Assembly (NCBI GenBank): GCA_028281495.1
Contig: JANQJU010000020.1
Location: 124,001-188,000, forward strand
DNA: 64,000 nucleotides
Direction of reading: 5' to 3'
Source of the DNA: SAR324 cluster bacterium
GTDB taxonomy: Bacteria; SAR324; NAC60-12
The notes beneath the pieces were generated by a model. The model saw nothing but the letters and a program-made list of their open reading frames with translations. It was not told the DNA's origin and searched no databases. The position numbers and the translations under genes are program-made. How positions within the stretch are numbered: the first letter of the stretch is position 1; every line of letters begins with the position of its first letter. Shown piece by piece: positions 9,090-17,040 of this stretch.

Positions 9090-9743
9090 TTAGAAGAAGA
9101 GTCCCACTCCAATTCCAGAGACGGTTCCACTAAAGTTCGTTTGGGATGTAGGCACCTTGACATAGATCGTTGTAATCGGGGCGACCAAGCTTTCCGTCGG
9201 ATCAAACCCGATGGCAACCCCCAAGGAATAAAATGGGCTTTCATACCCGATACGATTTGTTTCCCGGTCCTCTCCAGGAGCCTTTTGAACAAACTCCATC
9301 GTGCCAATATCCGTTCCAAAACCTAAATAGAAAAAACGCACGGGTTGGAACAAAACCGTGATGGATCGATTGATACGGCGGGCTTTGATCACCAACACAT
9401 CATCGCTGACATCAGAATTTTGTTGGATATCTGCCAGCTTGTCGATTTCAAGTTCTCCTACATCAAATCCGAAATTAAGGCCAAAATCTCCAAAACTGAT
9501 TCCAATTGCCCCCCCGGCTCCTTGGGCAGACGATGGCAAAACATCTGTGTACCCTTGAACTTCATCCGATGCAGAACTGGATGCCGCATCAAAAGTAATG
9601 CTTCCCACACCATACCAAATCCCGATTCCGACTCCTCCCGATTGATAATCTTCGATCCGAAATTGCCCAAAACTGATCGCGGGAAAAAGAAAAAACAAAA
9701 CGATCACCAGGCCCGATGACAGAAGGAGGGTTCTTTTCAACAT
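9090..9743 (-). CDS. Outer-membrane beta-barrel-like protein of unknown function
   Basis: 217 residues, no recognised family. Residues 1-26 form a clear signal peptide (a long Leu/Ile/Phe core ending ISFGQ). The mature part is rich in alternating Gly/hydrophobic stretches such as GVGIGIWYGVGSI, GAIGISFGDFGLNFGF and FFYLGFGTDIGT, and the last residue is Phe (GIGVGLFF). Both traits are typical of outer-membrane beta-barrels recognised by the Bam complex. It runs convergent to the polyol operon and stops 65 nt from it. Its size would suit an 8-stranded barrel. No catalytic motif is visible. Confidence 0.6.
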   Translation of the reverse strand: MLKRTLLLSSGLVIVLFFLFPAISFGQFRIEDYQSGGVGIGIWYGVGSITFDAASSSASDEVQGYTDVLPSSAQGAGGAIGISFGDFGLNFGFDVGELEIDKLADIQQNSDVSDDVLVIKARRINRSITVLFQPVRFFYLGFGTDIGTMEFVQKAPGEDRETNRIGYESPFYSLGVAIGFDPTESLVAPITTIYVKVPTSQTNFSGTVSGIGVGLFF

Positions 9744-10233
9744 TTCATTGCCTCGTATGGGTGCTCATCACAGGGAAATTCTACATGCCTCGCCAATCAG
9801 AAATGCAAAAACGACTCCTCATTTTGCTCTAAGAAGTCTCCGTTTCCAAGTCCAACGCCTTTGCAATAACCAAAACTTTTAAAAAACCTACTTAATTTAA
9901 AAACGAACTCCAACCAATTACAACACCAATTTTAAAAAGTTTTTACCTTAAGAATAAACAACATATTGAGGTCTCTTTTTGTTAAAAATATGAAGCCGCT
10001 TTTTGTTAAAAACAGGCTTCAATACATAAGATCATCAAAGAATAAACCTGAGTCAATTAATTTGCAAAGAGTGATAAAGATAGTTTACAAAGAGTGACAA
10101 AGAATTCGATATTTTTACAATTGAAATAAAAATAAAAATTTTTCTTGCCATTCATTGATAGTTCTTCTATAAATTATTCATTCGCTCCTTTTTATTTCCT
10201 CAAGCAGGAGCATCTTTCCTAAATTTCCGCAAA

Positions 10234-10398
10234 GGTTCGGCCAATGAAGTTTACTACCCTTTAAAAATAGTCGTCTTACCGAAGTTGAAATTTTCTCCTC
10301 ATCACAGAGGAGTTCATCAATCGAAGTCAGATAAACCCGTTATCTCTATTCTGGGGATAAATACGCTATTTTCTTTCGAAGGGTTCGGCCAATGAAGT
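10234..10398. repeat. 17-bp exact direct repeat 148 bp apart
   Basis: GGTTCGGCCAATGAAGT occurs at 10234-10250 and again at 10382-10398. The sequence between is not repeated. It is too long to be chance in 1 kb, and could be a paired protein-binding site or the trace of a duplication. Confidence 0.6.
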
Positions 10399-10541
10399 CT
10401 CATTCCACTCCACAATAACTACCTTGATTTGAGCGTAGGTTCTTTTCGTCTCCATAGAAGAATTCTGTCGCTCAACACCAGATCAACATACCAATTCTGT
10501 TCATAAAATCTGTTTCAGGCTCAAATAGGCTCGGTCCGTCT

Positions 10542-10595
10542 AGGGTCCTATTTTTCATGGGATCCTTTGGGGTTCTATTTTTCATGGGATCCTTG
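10542..10595 (+). repeat. 27-bp tandem repeat containing GGATCC
   Basis: Two adjoining units, 10542-10568 and 10569-10595, share a 20-nt identical core, starting CTATTTTTCATGG and ending GATCCTT. It lies 150 nt upstream of the GNAT-like gene. Confidence 0.75.
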
Positions 10596-10745
10596 TCTTT
10601 GTAGGATCATTCCTATCTGTGGGAACATCCTTTCACGAGATCGGTAGTGCTAGACTTTTGACTGACACAAGATCCGTTTGTTTCCATACTTTCAGGGTTT
10701 TGAGCCGCTGAGCAATGACTTACAACGCATAAAAGAGGAGTCCCC

Positions 10746-11495
10746 ATGATTTATAAAGTTGCTTCATTAAAAGAACGCTATGATCTACTTGAACCGCACT
10801 TGAACGTGAATGCTGAAGTGTGGCCAGAATTTTTACTTCATGACCCAGTTTCTGGATCTTATTGGATGCAGATGATGGAAACTTTTAAAGAATATCAACT
10901 GCTGCTTATGGATGAAGAAGAAATACTAGTAGCTGTTAATTCAGTGCCAATATATTTTGATAAAATGATGGAAGACCTTCCTGAAGATGGTGTCGAATGG
11001 GCGTTACAAAAGTCCTTATCAGATCACCAATCGGGCTTAAAACCCAACATGCTTTTAGGGCTACAAGTGATGATCCGAAAAAAGCATCAAGGTAAAGGTT
11101 TGAGTGCTTTAGTTTTAAAAGAAATGTCCAACTTAGGTAGGAAAAAAGGGTTAGATCAAATGGTCATTCCGGTTCGCCCTAATCAAAAGGAATTTTACCC
11201 GCTCATCCCCATGAAAAACTACATTCAATGGAAAGACGAGAAAGGGTTGCCTTTCGATAATTGGCTCCGAGTTCATGTGAGGGCCGGAGGCAAAATCATC
11301 AAACCCTGTGAAAGATCAGGAACGATTCCAGGCACTATTCAGGAATGGAAACAATGGACTCACCTCGATTTTCCCGGTTCTGGCAACTATGTGATTCCAG
11401 GTGCCCTCAGTCCCGTCTCAATTGATCTGGAAAACAACAAGGGGATTTACGTGGAACCCAATGTATGGGTCCAGCATCCATTGCAAGGGGTATGA
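10746..11495 (+). CDS. GNAT-fold N-acetyltransferase-like protein
   Basis: 249 residues from ATG 10746 with an AAGAGGAG site. Residues about 105-127 (LQVMIRKKHQGKGLSALVL) match motif A of GNAT acetyltransferases, where the KxQGKG loop binds the pyrophosphate of acetyl-CoA. A following region with PNQKEFYPL resembles motif B. The C-terminal 70 residues have no recognised motif (WTHLDFPGSGNYVIPGA). It stands alone between long intergenic stretches, so the acceptor cannot be inferred. Family assignment is reasonable; the specific reaction is unknown. Confidence 0.6.
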   Translation: MIYKVASLKERYDLLEPHLNVNAEVWPEFLLHDPVSGSYWMQMMETFKEYQLLLMDEEEILVAVNSVPIYFDKMMEDLPEDGVEWALQKSLSDHQSGLKPNMLLGLQVMIRKKHQGKGLSALVLKEMSNLGRKKGLDQMVIPVRPNQKEFYPLIPMKNYIQWKDEKGLPFDNWLRVHVRAGGKIIKPCERSGTIPGTIQEWKQWTHLDFPGSGNYVIPGALSPVSIDLENNKGIYVEPNVWVQHPLQGV

Positions 11496-11498
11496 AAC

Positions 11499-11583
11499 GG
11501 AAGGATCCTTCCATTTGGGGGTGCCGTATACGGTCGCCCACATTCTCAATCATTATACGGCTCCCCACTAGATGCATTTTTTT
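11499..11583 (+). terminator. Probable terminator region after the GNAT-like gene
   Basis: Two structures follow the stop at 11495. The first is a perfect 14-bp palindrome at 11499-11512 (GGAAG-GATC-CTTCC form). The second is a 13-bp stem with one mismatch, 11518-11530 paired with 11554-11566 (GGGGTGCCGTATA against TATACGGCTCCCC), with a 23-nt loop. Seven T residues at 11577-11583 lie 10 nt after the stem, further than in a classic intrinsic terminator, so the call is moderate. Confidence 0.4.
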
Positions 11584-11624
11584 AAGACTCCTTTGAAAGA
11601 AAATCGTGAGCCAGAGCGAAGCAA

Positions 11625-12563
11625 TCAGTTCGCTCGTGGAACATAAACGCGCCCAGGTATCACTTCCTCAAATTCTAAAAAATTGGGCTGCTGTCCCGTC
11701 AATACTGATTGATAAAATGCCCCCACAATCCCTTGTTGATTGATATAATAACGATGCTTGTTTCCCAACCGTCCTTTGAATCCAAAATACAAAGCACGTT
11801 GACCAATATTCTGTGGAGTGGCGCGTTCCACGGCCCATCGCCCGAGACGATCTGTTTCATCAAAAAACAGACTACCGATTCCATTGCCTTCCAAGCGCCG
11901 GAGAGTGGAGTCAGGTTGGTTAGCAACCACATAAATGCGTTTTCCTAACCCTATTTGATCGATCCATTGGGAATGGCCTTGGTGGGCCGAGGCGGAAGCA
12001 CTGATGACAACATGATCTATAAACCGTGGCAATGGCTCTATTTTTGACAAGACCAGTGACCCCATACTGTGGGTGAGAATGGTGTAGGGTCGATTGCCGA
12101 CTTCGTTGGCTCGAATGCCTTCCAACACCTTCAAGAGAACCGCGAGTTCATCTGCCGATTGGTAAGCATTTTCCTCTGGGAAACACCAGCTTTTACACCA
12201 CGATGGCCATGTGAAACCGATAGGCAACACATCATACTTTTCCAACCCTTCCAGTAGTTTATCCTCAACAAGCTTGCTGGGATGTTCACCTCGACCATGA
12301 ACAAAGAGCACCAATGGTTTTTGAGGAGCATCTTTTAAAACTTGGGACAACACTTTCTCATAACAGGGTTGGTAAAAGAGTCGGTGATCTGTGGTCACAA
12401 TGCCAGGTTCATTAGTATTATCGGAGCCTTCAATGATAGCAACCCCTTGACATGTGGGGTCTGGCGCCGGAGGTTCCATTTGCCGAGATAGGCAGGCACT
12501 CAATAAAATAGAGATACCAATCATCATTAACCCAATAGGGCACGGAATGGACTTTATAGACAT
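11625..12563 (-). CDS. Lipoprotein alpha/beta hydrolase
   Basis: 312 residues. The N-terminus is a lipoprotein signal with the lipobox LSAC at about residue 24, so the mature protein should be lipid-anchored in the envelope. The hydrolase fold shows LVLFVHGRGEH (oxyanion His-Gly strand) and the nucleophile elbow THSMGS, with Ser as the likely nucleophile. A late His near VVISASASAHQGH could complete the triad. It resembles serine hydrolases of the DUF900/esterase type, but no substrate is indicated. It is a single gene, read away from the GNAT-like gene. Downstream it approaches the terminator-like hairpin from the other side. Confidence 0.7.
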   Translation of the reverse strand: MSIKSIPCPIGLMMIGISILLSACLSRQMEPPAPDPTCQGVAIIEGSDNTNEPGIVTTDHRLFYQPCYEKVLSQVLKDAPQKPLVLFVHGRGEHPSKLVEDKLLEGLEKYDVLPIGFTWPSWCKSWCFPEENAYQSADELAVLLKVLEGIRANEVGNRPYTILTHSMGSLVLSKIEPLPRFIDHVVISASASAHQGHSQWIDQIGLGKRIYVVANQPDSTLRRLEGNGIGSLFFDETDRLGRWAVERATPQNIGQRALYFGFKGRLGNKHRYYINQQGIVGAFYQSVLTGQQPNFLEFEEVIPGRVYVPRAN

Positions 12564-12687
12564 ATATCCTCCTCAAGTAAGATGATTTTTTGGAATAGCT
12601 AGATGAATTATCTTTTACTTATCATTACTAATCTTCCAAAGCTACCAATAAAGACTTAACTCTAAGGCAAAGTCCCAACCCATCCAA

Positions 12688-13209
12688 TTAAGAGTTCTGC
12701 TCACGCAAATAAGCCCGCCACCCTCCGTACTGTGTGATTTCCGTAGCATTGGCTAAGGCCATGCCCCCTTCACAAATGAAACCTTTCACTGGCGACCCAT
12801 CTTGTAAGATCACCGTTCCCAACCCCAAGGGCGCAGGAATGCCAAATAAGAATTTTCCCACTTGGTCCAAAGGCAATTCCCAGATTTCCAATTCGATGGA
12901 CATGCTGGTTGGGGTTTTGTTGAGCACAGCCGCAGGTTTTGCATTGCCTTGAGCATCCAGGATTACAAACAATTGGTAATCCGCTGAAGTGTAATCCACT
13001 CGGAGCAAGTGCCCACCGAGTTCGATCAACTGATGGTTGAGGGGCTGCCCCGAAAGATGCAACCCAAACACAGCCAACGGCACCAAAGGTCTCGCGATGG
13101 ACTGCAAGGAACTCTCTTGGGTCTGGGAAACAGCCGATGTCTTTTTCTCTGAAAAGCTAGATGGCTTGGATTGAGCAGTGATGGAATCATTATTAGGAAT
13201 CGAAGGCAT
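12688..13209 (-). CDS. Stand-alone allophanate hydrolase C-terminal (AtzF-C-like) domain
   Basis: 173 residues. After a Ser-rich 45-residue lead, the protein follows the C-terminal domain of allophanate hydrolase: LAVFGLHLSGQPLNHQL, LEIWELPLDQVGKFLFGIPAPLGLGTV, DGSPVKGFICEG, and ITQYGGWRAYL. In AtzF/DUR1,2 this domain removes the carboxyl group left after the amidase step. Here no amidase domain is attached or adjacent. It is the last gene of the dipeptide-type transporter operon, 20 nt after the second ATPase. It may act on a small amide or carbamoyl compound brought in by that transporter. Fold assignment is good, function inferred. Confidence 0.75.
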   Translation of the reverse strand: MPSIPNNDSITAQSKPSSFSEKKTSAVSQTQESSLQSIARPLVPLAVFGLHLSGQPLNHQLIELGGHLLRVDYTSADYQLFVILDAQGNAKPAAVLNKTPTSMSIELEIWELPLDQVGKFLFGIPAPLGLGTVILQDGSPVKGFICEGGMALANATEITQYGGWRAYLREQNS

Positions 13210-13229
13210 GATAAACTCACCAAAAGAGA

Positions 13230-14087
13230 TTAAGAAGCCAAGGCCGCCACTTGAGGAATCGAGTCCAGTAATCGCTTGGTATAGGGATGGGTGGCACAGT
13301 GGAAAATATCGTCAGCAGAGCCGCGTTCCACGATTTGCCCCTGTTGCATCACCAAAATGCGATGACTGAGTAAGCGGACCACATTTAAATCATGCGTGAT
13401 GAATAAATAACTGATGTGTAGTTTTTGACGCAGCCGGTCCAATAATTGAAGAATCACCGCTTGCACAGAAACATCCAAAGCGGTGGTCGGTTCATCCAGC
13501 AACAACAAAGCCGGATTGACTGCCAATGCTCGGGCAATGCCAACGCGTGCTTTTTGTCCACCAGAAAGCTGGTGTGGATAACGGTCTAGCAACTCGCGCG
13601 GCAAGCCTACGAGTTCGGCCAGTTCTTCCACTCGTTCTTGGATTTTGGAGCGTTCCCGCATTTTTTCCAAACATTTGAGAGGATCGGCAATGCACCGTCG
13701 CGCCGTGAAGGTGGGATTCAAACTTTCCGTGGGGTCTTGAAACACCATTTGAATGCCCTTACGCTCCGGCCAATTTTGAAATTTTCGAGCTGCAATCAAA
13801 CCAATGTCTTTGTTTTGAAAACGGATTTGCCCCTCTGTGGGGTCGATCAGACGAGCAATCATACGAACCAACGTGGATTTGCCCGAACCCGATTCCCCTA
13901 CCAAACCGATGCATTCCCCTGGATTCAAAGAGAAGCTGACTCCGTCCACTGCCCGGAAATAAGTTGGTTCTGGAATCGTTTGATACCGAGAAAACAAAAT
14001 TTCCGGATCCAACATCTGTTTGAAACGGTTGGGGCCATTCATTAAAAAATGTTTGTGCAATTCAATCACTTCCAACAACTCGGTCAT
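13230..14087 (-). CDS. Dipeptide/oligopeptide-type ABC transporter ATPase (DppF/OppF-like)
   Basis: 285 residues from the ATG at 14087, which overlaps the stop of the preceding ATPase by 4 nt (ATGA). The frame is open to 14195 but there it only shadows that gene. Walker A is GESGSGKST, the signature LSGGQKARVGIARAL, Walker B LLLLDEPTTALD and the switch His in FITHDLNVV. A 40-residue insert before the core (MLDPEILFSRYQTIPEP) replaces the usual short strand. It partners the DppD-like ATPase to drive a peptide or nitrogen-compound importer. Confidence 0.9.
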   Translation of the reverse strand: MTELLEVIELHKHFLMNGPNRFKQMLDPEILFSRYQTIPEPTYFRAVDGVSFSLNPGECIGLVGESGSGKSTLVRMIARLIDPTEGQIRFQNKDIGLIAARKFQNWPERKGIQMVFQDPTESLNPTFTARRCIADPLKCLEKMRERSKIQERVEELAELVGLPRELLDRYPHQLSGGQKARVGIARALAVNPALLLLDEPTTALDVSVQAVILQLLDRLRQKLHISYLFITHDLNVVRLLSHRILVMQQGQIVERGSADDIFHCATHPYTKRLLDSIPQVAALAS

Positions 14088-15130
14088 AACGGATTCCAAC
14101 AAGCTAAGGTGTGCTGAGGGGTCAGGTTGGTTTGAACCAACGGAGCGGTGTCGCAGACCGCCTCGTAGTTTTCGCACCGATGGCGATACCGACACGGGGG
14201 AAGTTTGCGACGAAGGTCGGGCAGTTGTCCTGGAATCGCAGAAAGCTGGCCTAAATGTGTGATGATCCCTGGTGTCGCTGCAATGAGCTTCCGTGTGTAA
14301 GGATGCCGTGCAGCCCGAAACAACGTTTCGGTCGGAGCCGATTCCACCACATGCCCGGCATGCATGACGACAATGCGCTGGCAGTATCGTGCTGCCAGCC
14401 CCAAATCATGGGTAATCAAAATAGTGGCCATCCGGTTTTGCGTGTTCCCTTGCAACAACTCCATGATGGTTTCTTGGGTCACTACATCCAAGCCGGTGGT
14501 CGGTTCATCGGCCACCAGCAAGCGGGGTGACCGGGCTAAGGCTAAAGCAATCAGAACCCGCTGACACATCCCCCCGGAAAGCTGAAACGGATAAGCTTGG
14601 AAACGGCTTTCCGGCAAACGCACTTGTTTCAGCAAGTCGATGGCGCGCTTTTTGAGCTGGTGACGCTCCCCTTGCTCTCGAAGCACATCCATTAACTGCT
14701 TTCCTACTGGGCGTATTGGATTCAAAGCCGTCCGGGGATTCTGGAAGATCATTGAAAAAGCGGGGTGCGGTCGATTGTCACGAGGCTTTCCGGCAGAGAG
14801 CAAATTCTCCTGTCCATACCGAATTTGGCCTTGGGTGATCGTTGCCGAACTTTCCAGAAGATTCATAATTGTGTACGACAACACGGATTTCCCAGAACCA
14901 CTTTCTCCTACCAGGCCCACGGTTTCTTCGGGATAAACGTTCAAATGGATGTTTTCTAAAGCCTTCACCACACCGGTCCGGGTTCGGAATTCCACACTCA
15001 AATCTTCAATTGTCAATAAAGGTTCTGCCACCTCAACATGGTTTGAGTAGCGCACCGTTTCTACTTGGGGGGATTCGGCCACTGCTTCGTCGGCTACTGC
15101 TTCGTCGGTCGTTGCTTCGGTTGTCATCAT
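14084..15130 (-). CDS. Dipeptide/oligopeptide-type ABC transporter ATPase (DppD/OppD-like)
   Basis: 348 residues. Walker A GESGSGKS, signature LSGGMCQRVLIALAL, Walker B LLVADEPTTGLD, switch His LITHDLGLA. The C-terminus has the iron-sulfur-type cysteine motif of OppD/DppD proteins (CRYRHRCENYEAVCD). The first 40 residues are a low-complexity acidic stretch with repeated DEAVA units, encoded by short tandem repeats near 15080-15120. Two ATG codons sit side by side at the start (15130 and 15127); the first overlaps the upstream permease stop. Confidence 0.9.
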   Translation of the reverse strand: MMTTEATTDEAVADEAVAESPQVETVRYSNHVEVAEPLLTIEDLSVEFRTRTGVVKALENIHLNVYPEETVGLVGESGSGKSVLSYTIMNLLESSATITQGQIRYGQENLLSAGKPRDNRPHPAFSMIFQNPRTALNPIRPVGKQLMDVLREQGERHQLKKRAIDLLKQVRLPESRFQAYPFQLSGGMCQRVLIALALARSPRLLVADEPTTGLDVVTQETIMELLQGNTQNRMATILITHDLGLAARYCQRIVVMHAGHVVESAPTETLFRAARHPYTRKLIAATPGIITHLGQLSAIPGQLPDLRRKLPPCRYRHRCENYEAVCDTAPLVQTNLTPQHTLACWNPL

Positions 15131-15972
15131 GTGCGTCTCCGGGGGTCGATCAAATCTCGTAAACCATCACCGAGCAGGTTGAAACAAAATACAGCGAGCA
15201 TCAGAGCCAATCCAGGGAACATGGCAATCCACCATTCTCCTGACACCACAAAACTGGCTCCTTCCGCCACCATGATGCCCCACTCGGGTGTGGGCGGACG
15301 CACTCCCAATCCAATAAAAGACAGGCCCGCAGCATTCAAAATCGCCCATCCCATATTCAGCGATACTTGCACCATCATTGGCGGCAAAATATTGGGCAAG
15401 AAATGAACGACCATCAAACGGACATCGCTGTTACCCGACATCCGAGCCGCATCGATAAACTCCGCTGAAGTCCGTACGTTCACCTCGGAACGGGAAAGCC
15501 GTACATAAAACGGAAGATTGATAATCGCCGTGGCATAAATGATGTTGTCTACCGTATTGCCCAAGGCCGAAACGATGCCCATTGCCAATACAAATAGAGG
15601 AAACGCCATGATCGTATCGACCCCTCGGCCAATGATCCGGTCGGTCCATCCTCCATAAAATCCAGCCAAGGTGCCCAAGATCGTCCCCAGTACCAAAGAC
15701 AAAGAAACAGCTGCCACGGAAATCAACATGTCCAATCGAGTGGCGACAATCACCCGGCTGAAAATATCCCGTCCCAGTTGATCCGTGCCAAACCAATGCT
15801 GGGCGTTTGGAGGCTGGAGGGCGTTCGCCGTGTTGGTGGCCAAGGGGTCGTAAGGGACCAAATACCCACCGAACAACGCACACCCCACAATGCCCACAAA
15901 CAGCAAAAAGGCGAACAACGTCACTTGGTTTTCGGTAACGACATAACGAAGATGCAGAGCAAACGCTTTCAT
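15127..15972 (-). CDS. Dipeptide-type ABC transporter permease (DppC-like)
   Basis: 281 residues. An N-terminal membrane segment is followed by LVPYDPLATN and HWFGTDQLGRDIFSRV, the signature entry of DppC/OppC permeases. The EAA loop reads FIDAARMSGNSDVRLMVVHFLPN. The end GLRDLIDPR is also typical. It overlaps both neighbours by 3-4 nt, so the five transporter genes are translationally coupled. It pairs with the DppB-like permease as the transmembrane channel. Confidence 0.92.
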   Translation of the reverse strand: MKAFALHLRYVVTENQVTLFAFLLFVGIVGCALFGGYLVPYDPLATNTANALQPPNAQHWFGTDQLGRDIFSRVIVATRLDMLISVAAVSLSLVLGTILGTLAGFYGGWTDRIIGRGVDTIMAFPLFVLAMGIVSALGNTVDNIIYATAIINLPFYVRLSRSEVNVRTSAEFIDAARMSGNSDVRLMVVHFLPNILPPMMVQVSLNMGWAILNAAGLSFIGLGVRPPTPEWGIMVAEGASFVVSGEWWIAMFPGLALMLAVFCFNLLGDGLRDLIDPRRRT

Positions 15973-16985
15973 GAATCCAACCGGATGCGAGGATCAATGA
16001 TGCCATACAAGACATCGATGAATAGATTGAGCAACACGTAGAGCAACCCCATTGACAGCACAAACCCTTGGATGGGAGCGTAATCGGAAGAAATCAACGA
16101 TTCCAACGCATACAACCCCACCCCCGGCCAAGCGAACACCTTTTCCACCAACACATTCGCTCCTAGTAAAAAGGAAAACACCATCCCCAACGTGGTGACC
16201 ACCGGCAGCAAGGCATTTTTCAATGCATATCCGTATAAGATCCGACGGTGTGACAGCCCGCTGGCTCGTGCCGTCCGAATGAAATCACTAGAAAGCACTC
16301 CTAACATGGAAGCACGAGTCATCCGGGCAATGGGGGCTAAGGCGAAAATCCCCAACGTGGTGGCAGGTAAAAAAATGTGCTTCAGGCATTCCCAAAACAA
16401 TTCCAAATTTCCCATCAACAGACTGTCCACTAGATAGAAACCAGTCACGGCATCGGGGGGGCTGTAAAAAAAGCTGAGACGCCCCGTTGGTGACGGGGCC
16501 CACTCCAACAAATAATACAGCACGTACACCAACACGATGCCGGTGAAGAACACAGGCAACGACACCCCTGCTGTGGTGATGATGCGGCTCAGATGGTCCA
16601 CCCACGAACCTTGCTTTGCTGCCGCAATCACACCTAATGGCAAACCAATCAAAATCGTGATCAGCAACCCAACCAACGTGAGTTCCAGAGAAGCAGGAAG
16701 GCGATTGAGCAATTCTTCCGTCACCGGCAATCCAGTGGTCAAGGATACGCCCCAATTGCCTTGAGCCAGATCGTGTAGATAGATCCAAAATTGTTCGATC
16801 AAACTCTTATCCAGTCCTAGTGCGGCCCGGACTTCTTCAATGGCTTCGTAGTCGGCCATCGGTCCAGCAAAATAAACTGCGGGGTCTCCTGGCAAGGCAC
16901 GGGTGAGCACAAATGTCACGACTACTACTCCCGCAAGGCTTGGCAACGAGGCCAGCAATCGGCGGAGGATCAAGGTTAAAATCAT
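15969..16985 (-). CDS. Dipeptide-type ABC transporter permease (DppB-like)
   Basis: 338 residues, typical for DppB/OppB. It starts with the usual LILRRLLASLPSLAGVVVVTF segment and has PGDPAVYFAGP in the family position. The EAA loop is FIRTARASGLSHRRILYGYALKNA, and FAWPGVGLYALESL and the terminal YGIIDPRIRL are characteristic. It begins 55 nt after the binding-protein gene and overlaps the DppC-like gene by 4 nt. Confidence 0.92.
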   Translation of the reverse strand: MILTLILRRLLASLPSLAGVVVVTFVLTRALPGDPAVYFAGPMADYEAIEEVRAALGLDKSLIEQFWIYLHDLAQGNWGVSLTTGLPVTEELLNRLPASLELTLVGLLITILIGLPLGVIAAAKQGSWVDHLSRIITTAGVSLPVFFTGIVLVYVLYYLLEWAPSPTGRLSFFYSPPDAVTGFYLVDSLLMGNLELFWECLKHIFLPATTLGIFALAPIARMTRASMLGVLSSDFIRTARASGLSHRRILYGYALKNALLPVVTTLGMVFSFLLGANVLVEKVFAWPGVGLYALESLISSDYAPIQGFVLSMGLLYVLLNLFIDVLYGIIDPRIRLDS

Positions 16986-17040
16986 AGCTTCCCTTTTGAA
17001 GAGGACTCAGGGGTTCCCAAATGCTCAAAAACCGAATGCT

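Larger units (their letters stand above)
9744..10745. other. 1 kb gene-free AT-rich intergenic region with short repeats
   Basis: No frame longer than about 60 codons with a start signal was found on either strand. The stretch separates the barrel gene (- strand) from the GNAT-like gene (+ strand), so it should hold both promoters, but no confident -35/-10 pair could be picked. It contains several short direct repeats: CTTTTTGTTAAAAA twice near 9975-10012, CAAAGAGTGA twice near 10065-10100, a 17-bp exact repeat 148 bp apart, and a 27-bp tandem repeat. It could also encode a small RNA, but nothing proves that. Confidence 0.5.
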
